Origin: Crocinitomicaceae bacterium
Lineage (GTDB): Bacteria; Bacteroidota; Bacteroidia; Flavobacteriales_D; Crocinitomicaceae
Length of the DNA: 64,000 nucleotides
NCBI GenBank assembly: GCA_002709305.1
Contig: PAQM01000006.1
Location: 186,001-250,000 of the forward strand
Reading direction: 5' to 3'
Below are positions 9,142 to 17,516 of the stretch, piece by piece. The stretch's first letter is position 1. Every line of letters begins with the position of its first letter. A program made the translations under genes and the position numbers. The notes below the pieces were generated by a model. That model was not told where the DNA came from. It was given only the letters and a program-made list of their open reading frames with translations, and made no database searches.

Positions 9142-9147
9142 AATTTG

Positions 9148-10134
9148 TTATTTTATAATTTTTCTGGAAAAATTACCCTTATCATTAATAATACTTATGA
9201 TATATACACCTTTATCTAAAAATGACATATCAATAGTAGAAAGAAAATCATGATTTTGTTTTAAAATAACATTTCCATTTAAATTAGTTAATATAAGTAA
9301 TCCTTCTTCACCTTTAACATTTAAAATATCATTAAAAGGGTTTGGATAAAAAGATACTTGATTTAGAGTATTTTCGTTTCCAGTGGTTGATAAGTTAAAA
9401 TCAGACATAATATTATCTATAACATAATACGCTGGTGTATTCATTCCCCATTCACCATTATCGCTAGATTCTTGAGTAAAAGTAATTTTACTGACAGGAA
9501 AACTAATTTGTTGATTAATATCTACAGTGATCCAATCTTTAACAATATAATCTTGTGAGTTATCATTAAATCGATAATCAGCCAAAAGCACTTCAATACT
9601 ATCTAAATATGTGCCTGAAAAATCTTCACAATAAAGCCAAATACGATAAAAATCTTCACCATTTGTCCCATCCACCATTCCGCTTGCATCTAAAGGAGAT
9701 CCAAACTGTTTAGCAAACTGATCACCATCTCTCATTGATATTGCAGTATATGTAGCGTTCGTTATTTTAAGACTTACAATTGATTCAAACTGGTTAGAAC
9801 AAGAAATCGAACCTGTTTTATAACCAACAGCATAGTTTGATGAACCACCAAACCCTTCACCTGCAAATGAACTATATTGATTACTATATCCTGGAGTGGT
9901 TGTATCAGTCATGTTTGATATAGAATAGCCAGACCAACTTTGCCATGTAGTATCATAGGAGTTTGAAAGACTAATTTCATTCGATTGAGAACCAAAAATA
10001 AAATCACCATTCCCGGATGATCCATTGTCATAAGATTCAACATTTAAATTAAAAGATTCAAAATCAATTAATTGTTGAGATTGTAATGCTAGTGATAGCA
10101 TTAAAAAAATTAATGATAAGTAGTTTTTTTTCAT
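9148..10134 (-). CDS. DUF4465-type T9SS-sorted protein, first gene of the B12 operon
   Basis: The 328-residue protein has a signal peptide (~20 residues). Its DUF4465-like body shows DFESFNLNVESYDNGSSGNG, SSFAGEGFGG, TNATYTAISMRDGDQFAKQFG and a LADYRFNDNSQDYIVKDW segment. A T9SS type A tail follows (FYPNPFNDILNVKG ... ISIINDKGNFSRKIIK). DUF4465 proteins are known from corrinoid loci of Bacteroides, where related surface proteins bind B12. Here the protein is probably anchored or released through T9SS, not as a lipoprotein. The riboswitch controls it directly. Function as a surface cobalamin binder is a contextual inference. Confidence 0.82.
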   Translation of the reverse strand: MKKNYLSLIFLMLSLALQSQQLIDFESFNLNVESYDNGSSGNGDFIFGSQSNEISLSNSYDTTWQSWSGYSISNMTDTTTPGYSNQYSSFAGEGFGGSSNYAVGYKTGSISCSNQFESIVSLKITNATYTAISMRDGDQFAKQFGSPLDASGMVDGTNGEDFYRIWLYCEDFSGTYLDSIEVLLADYRFNDNSQDYIVKDWITVDINQQISFPVSKITFTQESSDNGEWGMNTPAYYVIDNIMSDFNLSTTGNENTLNQVSFYPNPFNDILNVKGEEGLLILTNLNGNVILKQNHDFLSTIDMSFLDKGVYIISIINDKGNFSRKIIK

Positions 10135-10148
10135 TTTAAAAAATTTTT

Positions 10149-10170
10149 AATAAATAAATAAATAAATAAT
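10149..10170. repeat. AATA tetranucleotide microsatellite in the B12 operon leader
   Basis: About five copies of AATA lie in the untranslated leader, starting 15 nt before the start codon of the DUF4465 gene on the minus strand. In a genome this AT-rich it may be chance, but its place between riboswitch and start codon means slippage could change leader length. Confidence 0.6.
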
Positions 10171-10269
10171 CAAAAAGAAAACAAATAGATTATGTACCTT
10201 TTTTTTAAAGGTTAATTTTAATTAGTCACAAAAATAAATTCAACTTTAATCTGAAGCTTTCTTTATATT

Positions 10270-10400
10270 AAACTTTGGCAAGTATTCTGACTTACATCTT
10301 ATCAATCCTCCTTCCCATTTGCGAAAACAGTGGATAAATGAATTGACTTTTAATGTTTACAGCTGCAGATACAGTTTTGGAGTTACACCAAATTCCTTAT
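10270..10400 (-). ncRNA. Cobalamin (B12) riboswitch
   Basis: Reading the minus strand, the element shows the AdoCbl riboswitch landmarks in order: GGTGTAACTCC, then ACTGTATCTGCAGCTGTAA, then CCACTG with CGCAAATGGGAAGG, and the B12 box AAGTCAGAATACTTGCC at its 3' end. It is followed by a leader of about 135 nt and the four-gene receptor operon. Bound cobalamin should repress the operon. No strong terminator is visible in the leader (only a weak AACCTTT/AAAGGTA-type stem near 10200), so the output may be translational. The rest of the 10135-10445 gap holds no ORF I can support. Confidence 0.95.
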
Positions 10401-10445
10401 TAATCATTAAATGAACCAAAATTCAATACGAAAATAAACAAAAAA

Positions 10446-12863
10446 TTAATTTCTATCTAATTTATAAGTGTATTGTAACATTATCGTTCTTGGTTGCTCA
10501 ATTTTTAAAGGGCGAAGTGAATATGTTCGATTTGCAACATTTGCACTTATAAAAGCAAGTTTATGCATTGGATTTATACTATATGATAATCGTATATCAA
10601 AAATCCAATTACCGTTTCTACGAGAATTATAAAAATCCATATATTCAATATTTTGAATATATGATAAATCTTGAGTTAATTCTTCAAAATCTTGTATTAC
10701 AAGATCCATATTTTCTATTTTACTAAAGTATTTTACACTAACTCCAAGTGAAATTTTATTTGCTAAATTAAATTCAATATCTCCTTTTAAATTATGAAGA
10801 AATCTATATTTTAAAATTTGTCTTGAAGGATTTAATGAAGTAGTATTGTAACTGTATTCTTTATCATAATAAACAGTGTCTTCAGCATATACGTAATCTG
10901 GAGATAATGATTTAGGAATGATATAATTATATCCTGTTATAAAAGTAATATCTAGCTTTTTTCCAATTTTTGCCTTTCCAGTAAATGACGCATCTATACC
11001 CAAAACCCTCGATTCTCCAGTATTCATAAATCTGAAACCTGCAAAATTTGAAGGATTTGATCCATCACCCCAAAAACCAAAAGTATATTCAATTGTATTT
11101 TGGTATTCCTGCCAGAAACCAGCCAAATCTATATATCCATATATTTTACCTAGCTTAATACCTTGTTTAATACCAATTTCAGCATTCCAACTAGTTTCGG
11201 GTTTTAAATATGGGTTGGGAAAAACTCCAAAATTACCAACACCTGTTCTTATGAAACGTTCTGTGATGGTTGGAAACCTATAACCTTGACCATAAGAAGC
11301 CCTTAAATATGTTTCTTGGTATATTTTAATACTAGTACCTGCTCTAAAAATTGGCTTTAAAGCAGTTATGGAATCATTCAATTGAAAATACTCTAACCTA
11401 CCACCTAAAGATAAATTAATAGTGTTTTTTACTTTTTTTTCCAACTGAGTATAAGCTGATATATTTAGTAATTGATTATTTGGGCTACCTGAACCAACAT
11501 ACATATTAGCATATGAATTAGTAAAAGTACCTGTAATACCTCCAAAAAAATCTAAATCAGATAAATTTTTATATCTCTTTTTAAACATATAATCTCCATA
11601 ATAAGTAATAGCCTTATTAGATTGATTAGCTGTCATTTGATTATTAGAATATAATAAACGAGACTTGAAAGAATGTTTTCCATTAGATTGAGTGAAAAAA
11701 TTAATATATGGGTCGATATTAAATATAAGTTGATCTTGAAGAAATACAGCACCTGGATAGGCTCTAAATAAGTCAGATGAATCACCTAACCATGCAAATG
11801 TCATATTAGCACTTGACAACATAATATTACCATTAACTCCACTACTAAGACCTTTATATTTCTTAGATCTATGGCGTATATTAAAATTAATTCTAGCTCT
11901 TTTAGATGACATTTGACTTTCATTAAAATTTGATACAGTATCTGGCGAAAGACCATTTGCAACAATGGAATCTTCAATAGGTGGTCCTATATAACCATGA
12001 TCATAATTAAAATTTCCACCAATAACTAAATCTAAATTTTTTATCATTCTCGAATGCAAAAAATTAACACCAGAAATTAAAGGTAAATTATCCCACCACA
12101 AAGCATCTTTCTCACTAGGATTAGAATATAAACCCGAATAAAAATTAACTTTAGTTTTAGGTTTTAATTTTGGATAAGCTGTTCTAATATGAATTGATCC
12201 CGAAAGAGCTGAGCTACCTGACAAAACAGAAGCAGCACCCTTAATAACTTCAATCTGATGAATATTTTCTACAGGGATAAAACCCCATTCGGGCCTACCT
12301 GCATCTCCTGACAACATAGGCATATCATCAACAATTACAGCAACCTTAGACCCCACTCCAAATGTAAAGCCTGAACCACCTCTTATTTGAGGTTCACCAT
12401 CTAATATATTTAAACCTGGTGTTTGATCTAATGCTGTTTCAATACTTCTAGTATTCTTATTTTCAATTAACTCTGGCTTAATAATTTCCATAGAAACAGT
12501 TTGATCCTCCAAAGATTTATCAAACTTACCTACTTTAACATCTATAACTTCGATTTCCTGAACATAAGATTTTAAAACAAAATTATGAGTAACTATACTA
12601 TTTTCAATGACTGTAACATATATAGTATCAGTTATCATACCAGAGTAACGACATATAATCATTGATCTATTAGCAGGGATATCTAACTCATAATTACCTA
12701 ATTCGTTAGTGTGTGCACCTATAGTTATGTCTTTTTTAAAAATTACAGAAGCACCCATTATAGGCTCACCTTTACTATCTATTACTTTTCCTATAACTTT
12801 TCCATTTTGAGCAAAAGAAATAAAAGAAACAAGAGATAAAAAAATATAAATGCAATACTTCAT
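10446..12863 (-). CDS. TonB-dependent receptor with carboxypeptidase-regulatory-like N-terminal domain
   Basis: The 805-residue protein has a signal peptide (1-18). A carboxypeptidase-D regulatory-like beta-sandwich follows (GKVIGKVIDSKGEPIMGAS... to about residue 105). The plug contains LDQTPGLNILDGEPQIRGG and VIKGAASVLSGSSALSG, and then a long barrel ends LQYTYKLDRN. This is the usual Bacteroidota TonB receptor layout. No SusD-like partner is present; instead a T9SS-sorted protein is encoded just upstream. Substrate is unknown (metal chelate, heme, vitamin or glycan are all possible). The B12 riboswitch lies downstream of its stop and does not control it. Confidence 0.88.
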   Translation of the reverse strand: MKYCIYIFLSLVSFISFAQNGKVIGKVIDSKGEPIMGASVIFKKDITIGAHTNELGNYELDIPANRSMIICRYSGMITDTIYVTVIENSIVTHNFVLKSYVQEIEVIDVKVGKFDKSLEDQTVSMEIIKPELIENKNTRSIETALDQTPGLNILDGEPQIRGGSGFTFGVGSKVAVIVDDMPMLSGDAGRPEWGFIPVENIHQIEVIKGAASVLSGSSALSGSIHIRTAYPKLKPKTKVNFYSGLYSNPSEKDALWWDNLPLISGVNFLHSRMIKNLDLVIGGNFNYDHGYIGPPIEDSIVANGLSPDTVSNFNESQMSSKRARINFNIRHRSKKYKGLSSGVNGNIMLSSANMTFAWLGDSSDLFRAYPGAVFLQDQLIFNIDPYINFFTQSNGKHSFKSRLLYSNNQMTANQSNKAITYYGDYMFKKRYKNLSDLDFFGGITGTFTNSYANMYVGSGSPNNQLLNISAYTQLEKKVKNTINLSLGGRLEYFQLNDSITALKPIFRAGTSIKIYQETYLRASYGQGYRFPTITERFIRTGVGNFGVFPNPYLKPETSWNAEIGIKQGIKLGKIYGYIDLAGFWQEYQNTIEYTFGFWGDGSNPSNFAGFRFMNTGESRVLGIDASFTGKAKIGKKLDITFITGYNYIIPKSLSPDYVYAEDTVYYDKEYSYNTTSLNPSRQILKYRFLHNLKGDIEFNLANKISLGVSVKYFSKIENMDLVIQDFEELTQDLSYIQNIEYMDFYNSRRNGNWIFDIRLSYSINPMHKLAFISANVANRTYSLRPLKIEQPRTIMLQYTYKLDRN

Positions 12864-12873
12864 ACAGACAAAA

Positions 12874-12896
12874 GGGTCGTACTAAAAATACGACCC
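12874..12896 (-). terminator. Intercistronic hairpin just before the TonB receptor start
   Basis: GGGTCGTA pairs perfectly with TACGACCC around a 7-nt loop. On the minus strand it is followed by TTTTGTCTGT and the receptor ATG 10 nt away. It lies in the 60-nt gap between the T9SS protein gene and the receptor gene. The layout is the same as at btuB (9122-9141), although the sequence is different, which points to a shared regulatory design and not a copied element. Confidence 0.75.
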
Positions 12897-12923
12897 AAAC
12901 AATAATTTTAATTATTAATAATT

Positions 12924-13865
12924 TTAATTTTTGAAAATTTCAAATGAATATACTTTATTATTAGCATTTAAATGCACAAAATAAATACCCGGTTCTTTTT
13001 CAAAACAGACTGTATTAGAGATTTCTCCAGATTGAACAATCTGTCCAACAGAATTATAAACTTTGTATACCCCATTTAAATCAATTTTTGAATTGAAATA
13101 TATTTGATTTGTAAAATTATCTATTGAAACATTAATATCATCTGAAGATATAAGATTTTCTATATTATTTGAGTTGTATATTAATTCAATATCATCTATT
13201 AATACCTCATCATTATCATTTCCTTGTCCACCAACCTCATTAGTAGTAAATGTAACTAAAATATAAGCATTATCTGTTGCTGGTCCAGAATAATTAAAGG
13301 CAATAGAGTGACGCTCCCAATTACCTTGAGTAGAAGGATAATTATCAACTGCTGTTGCTACAACCGCTGAAGAAGAAGATGCATCTTCAGGATCTCTATA
13401 ATCATAATCTGTATGAAGTGTTGCTTTCATTCTAGCATTTCCATTACCACCATTTGGAGTAAATTTAACCCAATAAACAATTGAATCTGGTTTATCAGTT
13501 AAAGCTTGAGAAAAATTTGAATTTCCAGTTACTGTTTTATTATAATTATCAGAGCTAGTAGGATTTGTACTTCCCATATGAATTCTACCTAATGTAACAT
13601 TACCATTTGCAACAGTTCCTAGGACAGCGTTAGAAAATATACGACAACTTTTTGTACCATTTGAACCTGGTCTAGTTTCAGAGGATGGTTCACATTGATC
13701 GCCGGCAAAAGCGGACCAAGTTCCATTTGCAGATAAAAAACTATTCCAGTTATCAGGTTCATCATTAGATGACCAAGATTCCATATCACCATTATCAATT
13801 TGTCCCTGAGATAAAGATGCAAAAACAATTATAAGTGAAAATGTAAAAAGTAAAATTTTTTTCAT
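12924..13865 (-). CDS. T9SS-sorted secreted protein with predicted beta-sandwich (PCMD/CBM-like)
   Basis: The 313-residue protein has a signal peptide (~20 residues) and a jelly-roll-like body beginning QIDNGDMESWSS...PDNWNSF. It includes SIVYWVKFTPNGGNGNARMKATL-type strands and closes with DNDEVLIDDIELIY. This pattern resembles PCMD or carbohydrate-binding beta-sandwich domains. The last ~70 residues look like a T9SS type A sorting domain (NGVYKVYNSVGQIVQSG ... GIYFVHLN). It is encoded directly upstream of a TonB receptor, so it may be the surface ligand-binding partner of that receptor. The ligand is unknown. The ORF 13619-13828 is a shadow. Confidence 0.75.
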   Translation of the reverse strand: MKKILLFTFSLIIVFASLSQGQIDNGDMESWSSNDEPDNWNSFLSANGTWSAFAGDQCEPSSETRPGSNGTKSCRIFSNAVLGTVANGNVTLGRIHMGSTNPTSSDNYNKTVTGNSNFSQALTDKPDSIVYWVKFTPNGGNGNARMKATLHTDYDYRDPEDASSSSAVVATAVDNYPSTQGNWERHSIAFNYSGPATDNAYILVTFTTNEVGGQGNDNDEVLIDDIELIYNSNNIENLISSDDINVSIDNFTNQIYFNSKIDLNGVYKVYNSVGQIVQSGEISNTVCFEKEPGIYFVHLNANNKVYSFEIFKN

Positions 13866-13909
13866 GTGTATATTTTTTTAGTTAGACTATAAATATATGG
13901 ATTAATACT

Positions 13910-13917
13910 TACTTTTG
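13910..13917 (+). promoter_or_regulatory. Possible -7 element (TAnnTTTG) for queE
   Basis: TACTTTTG fits the Bacteroidota -7 consensus and ends 7 nt before the queE ATG. A transcript starting from it would have little or no 5' leader. No TTG -33 element is visible at the usual distance, so support is partial. Confidence 0.4.
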
Positions 13918-13924
13918 AACTACG

Positions 13925-14548
13925 ATGGATATAAATCAAATAGATACCTCACTAGAAATTCCTATAATGGAAGATTTTTACACCATTCAGGGTGAAGGAT
14001 TTCATTCAGGAAGAGCTGCATATTTCGTTCGTACTGCTGGCTGTGATATAGGTTGTGTATGGTGTGATGTAAAAGAAAGTTGGGATGCTAAGAAGCATCA
14101 ATTATTATCATTAGATAAAATTGTAACAAACATAGTCGAAAGTCAAGCAGGTTTTTGTGTAATAACAGGAGGTGAACCATGTATATATGATTTGACATCA
14201 TTAACAAAAAAAATTAAAGCAAAAAATATTTATATTGCAATTGAGACCTCAGGATGTTATGAATTAAAAGGAGATATTGATTGGTATTGCTTTTCACCTA
14301 AAAAGTTTTCTCCACCAAAAGAAGAAGCATACAAAAAAGCTAATGAACTCAAAATAGTTATTAGTCACCCATCAGATTTTAAATGGGCTGAAATACATGC
14401 ATCGAAAGTATCAAAAAATTGCAAATTATATCTTCAAACAGAGTGGTCTAAAAAGGAACGATTCTTGCCATTGATAATTGATTACATTAAAAATAATACT
14501 AAATGGAAAATTTCGTTACAAACTCATAAAATAATGAATATACCATGA
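13925..14548 (+). CDS. queE: 7-carboxy-7-deazaguanine synthase QueE
   Basis: The 207-residue radical-SAM protein contains FYTIQGEGFHSGR, typical of QueE, then the cluster-binding cysteines C40-x3-C44-x2-C47 (GCDIGCVWCD), the short QueE variant of the CxxxCxxC motif, and the TGGEPC segment. It converts 6-carboxytetrahydropterin to 7-carboxy-7-deazaguanine on the route to queuosine. Length agrees with the family. It overlaps the next gene by 4 nt. No other queuosine gene is in the window. Confidence 0.93.
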   Translation: MDINQIDTSLEIPIMEDFYTIQGEGFHSGRAAYFVRTAGCDIGCVWCDVKESWDAKKHQLLSLDKIVTNIVESQAGFCVITGGEPCIYDLTSLTKKIKAKNIYIAIETSGCYELKGDIDWYCFSPKKFSPPKEEAYKKANELKIVISHPSDFKWAEIHASKVSKNCKLYLQTEWSKKERFLPLIIDYIKNNTKWKISLQTHKIMNIP

Positions 14549-16563
14549 TTATAAAATTTTTTCTGATCAATCTTTGTTTAAGTATTTTTATTTCATGTTC
14601 AATATCTCAACATTACTCAACAAAAAATAAAAAAGCAATTAAACTTTTTGAAAAAGGTAAAATAGCGCCTTCACAATCTATCGATATAAATAGTAATATG
14701 CCTAATTATCAAAAAGGAATATATTTAATGGAAAAAGCCATTGATAAGGACCCGAATTTTTGGGAAGCTCACATGTTTGCTGCAGAAATGAATGAATTAA
14801 TCTACAATTATAAAGATGCTATTTACCATTATCAAAAGGGATTAGAAATTAATCCACAACTAAATTCAACAGGTAGTACTTACTTTTATTTATCGAACTT
14901 ACAAAAATTAACCGGAGATTATCAAAATGCTATTAAAAACATTGAATTATTCAACACCTTTAAAAATGCAAATCCTATACTAATCCAAGAAGGAAAAAAA
15001 ATAAAAGAAAATTGTTTATTTGCAATAAATGCTATAAATAACCCCGTAGACTTTAATCCTATCAATATTGGACCAGGAATAAACACAGAGTCCGCAGAAT
15101 ATTTCCCTACAATTACTCTTGACGGAAAAACACTATTATTTACTAGAAGAGTTCAAGATAGTAGATTAACAAACCAAATAAAAAAACAAGAAGATTTTTA
15201 CATTTCTCATCTAAATGAAAATAATATCTGGCAAAAATCAATACCAATGCCTTTAAATATAAATACAATTAAAAATGAAGGTGCACCAAGTATTTCAGGA
15301 GATGGTCGTTCACTAGTTTTTGTCGCATGCCCTGATATTAGCGGAAAATATTATGGGGCTAATAGAACTGGTAAGGGTAGTTGTGATCTATTTTTTTCAA
15401 AAAAAATTGGAAATAAATGGAGTGACCCTATAAACCTTCCTGGGTCTGTTAATACGCCCTCATGGGAAACTCAACCATCACTATCTTCAGATGGTAAGAC
15501 AATGTACTTTATTCGTAGAATTGGAAAGGACAAAAAAAATTCCGATATATTCGTATCTCATCTAAATGAAAATGAAGAGTGGTCAAAACCAGAACATCTC
15601 CCTAACTATATAAATACTCCTGAAAAGGAAGAATCAGTCTTGATACATCCTGATGGTAAAACCTTATATTTTGCATCACGAGGACATGTAGGTATGGGTG
15701 GTTCAGACTTATTTGTTTGTAGACTAGACGATGATAATAAATGGTCAAAACCAGAAAATTTAGGTTATCCTATCAATACAAAATTTGATGAAAATTCAAT
15801 CTTAGTTTCAGCAGATGGAAATATTGCATTTTTTGCTTCAAATAGAGAAGGTGGATATGGAGATTTAGATATATATTATTTCAAAACACCCCAAAATTCA
15901 AAACCAACGAAAACATTATATTTTAAAGGTTTTGTATATGACATTAATACTAATAAACCTATTGCTGGAAAATTTGAATTAATAGATCTTAAGACAGAAA
16001 AAGTTGTGTTTTCCTCTGAAGCTGATAGTCTAACTGGACAATTTATAATTTCTCTCCCAGTTAACCATGAATATGCACTAAGTGTTTCTTATGATGGATA
16101 TGCATTATTCTCTCAAAATTTCAATATGAATCAATCTTTAAATTTACAATCTATTCATATGAATATACCACTAACACCGATAAAATCATCAGACTCAAAA
16201 CCTATTGTTTTAACAAATGTTTTCTTTGATATCAATGAATCAACTTTAAGAAAGGAATCTTACATTGAGCTTGATAAATTAATATTATTTTTAGATAAAA
16301 ATAGATCTATCAAAATTCAAATTAGCGGGCACACAGATTCAAGAGGAGATAAGAATAAAAACATAATTCTATCACAAAATAGAGCTATAGCAGTAAAAGA
16401 TTATTTGGTTATGAATGGAATAGATCAAAATAGGTTAATAGCTAAAGGATTTGGCTCTTTAAAGCCAGTATATAATGATGATGAAATTGAAAAAATGAAA
16501 TTTGAAAATAGAGAAAAAGCACACCAAGCTAATAGAAGAACAGAATACAAAATAATAAAATGA
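14545..16563 (+). CDS. OmpA-family lipoprotein with TPR, PD40 propeller and CRD domains (PorE-like)
   Basis: The 672-residue protein has a lipoprotein signal (IFISC), then TPR-type helices (about 35-150) and a PD40/WD40-like propeller (about 175-450) with repeats such as FPTITLDGKTLLFTRR and PSLSSDGKTMYFIRR. A carboxypeptidase-regulatory-like fold (about 465-545) is followed by a C-terminal OmpA peptidoglycan-binding domain (VFFDINESTLRKES ... ISGHTDSRGDKNKN). This exact order is that of PorE, the T9SS lipoprotein that links the secretion machine to peptidoglycan in Porphyromonas. Bacteroidota carry several such paralogues, so PorE identity is probable, not certain. Confidence 0.85.
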   Translation: MIIKFFLINLCLSIFISCSISQHYSTKNKKAIKLFEKGKIAPSQSIDINSNMPNYQKGIYLMEKAIDKDPNFWEAHMFAAEMNELIYNYKDAIYHYQKGLEINPQLNSTGSTYFYLSNLQKLTGDYQNAIKNIELFNTFKNANPILIQEGKKIKENCLFAINAINNPVDFNPINIGPGINTESAEYFPTITLDGKTLLFTRRVQDSRLTNQIKKQEDFYISHLNENNIWQKSIPMPLNINTIKNEGAPSISGDGRSLVFVACPDISGKYYGANRTGKGSCDLFFSKKIGNKWSDPINLPGSVNTPSWETQPSLSSDGKTMYFIRRIGKDKKNSDIFVSHLNENEEWSKPEHLPNYINTPEKEESVLIHPDGKTLYFASRGHVGMGGSDLFVCRLDDDNKWSKPENLGYPINTKFDENSILVSADGNIAFFASNREGGYGDLDIYYFKTPQNSKPTKTLYFKGFVYDINTNKPIAGKFELIDLKTEKVVFSSEADSLTGQFIISLPVNHEYALSVSYDGYALFSQNFNMNQSLNLQSIHMNIPLTPIKSSDSKPIVLTNVFFDINESTLRKESYIELDKLILFLDKNRSIKIQISGHTDSRGDKNKNIILSQNRAIAVKDYLVMNGIDQNRLIAKGFGSLKPVYNDDEIEKMKFENREKAHQANRRTEYKIIK

Positions 16564-17516
16564 TCAATTTCATTAAACTTATAAGACCTAAAAATCTATT
16601 TCTAATTATCCTTACAATGTATGGTTTTGGATGGTTTTTAGAAGAGTTTTCTTTTTGTTTAAGTTGTAGTATAAAATCCTTAGAATTTAATCTTATTGTC
16701 TTGTCAACTATTTTTATTGCGGCTGCCGGAAATATTATTAACGACTACTTTGATGTTAAGGCTGATAGAATTAACAAACCTGAACGTTTAATTATAGGAA
16801 AATATATAAAACGAAGAGTTGCAATTTTGACTCATTGGATACTCAACTTAATTGCTTTTATTATTGCCATTTATCTCAGTTGGTATCTAAACACATTCTT
16901 TTATTTATTCATTCATTTATTATCAATCAATTGTCTTTGGTATTATTCAGTATACTTAAAAAGAAAAATTCTAATCGGAAATATCATATTCGCGCTTTTA
17001 ACAGGTTTGGTTCCTATACTTGTCGGATTTTACTTCTACACAGAAGAAACAAACCATATAATTTATAATTATGACTTTGTTCAACCTTTTGAACTAAATA
17101 CAAAAATAAATTTTATACTCTTCATTTCACTTATACTTTCTGTATTTGCTTTTACTTTAAATCTAGCATATGAGGTAGCTAAAGATATTCATGATATGAA
17201 TGGAGATAAAAAACTTAAATACAACACATTAGCTGTTCATTTTGGTTGTAAAAAAACAAAAATAATATTAATGACAATTTTATCAATCACAATTGTTTTC
17301 AGTCTTATTTTATTTTTTTTTACAATTAAAAATATAAACATCATCACATTATTTCCTATTTTAATATCCGGATTTTTTGTTTTAATTTCTTTATATAAAT
17401 TACCTAGATCTAAATCTAAATCTGATTTCAAAAAAATCTCTTTATATATAGAATTAGCTATAATATCAGGTCTAATTAATCCAACTTACTGGAAAATATT
17501 ACTTATATATGGATAA
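16560..17516 (+). CDS. UbiA-family polyprenyl/geranylgeranyl transferase
   Basis: The 318-residue integral membrane protein has about eight to nine hydrophobic helices and the first UbiA Asp-rich motif NIINDYFDVKADRINKP. The second motif is near YEVAKDIHDMNGDKK. UbiA enzymes transfer a prenyl chain from prenyl diphosphate to an acceptor. Flavobacterial members of this type are often annotated as geranylgeranylglycerol-phosphate geranylgeranyltransferase-like, but the acceptor cannot be read from sequence. It overlaps the upstream gene by 4 nt and maf by 8 nt. The ORFs 16835-17068 and 17237-17431 are shadows. Confidence 0.88.
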   Translation: MINFIKLIRPKNLFLIILTMYGFGWFLEEFSFCLSCSIKSLEFNLIVLSTIFIAAAGNIINDYFDVKADRINKPERLIIGKYIKRRVAILTHWILNLIAFIIAIYLSWYLNTFFYLFIHLLSINCLWYYSVYLKRKILIGNIIFALLTGLVPILVGFYFYTEETNHIIYNYDFVQPFELNTKINFILFISLILSVFAFTLNLAYEVAKDIHDMNGDKKLKYNTLAVHFGCKKTKIILMTILSITIVFSLILFFFTIKNINIITLFPILISGFFVLISLYKLPRSKSKSDFKKISLYIELAIISGLINPTYWKILLIYG

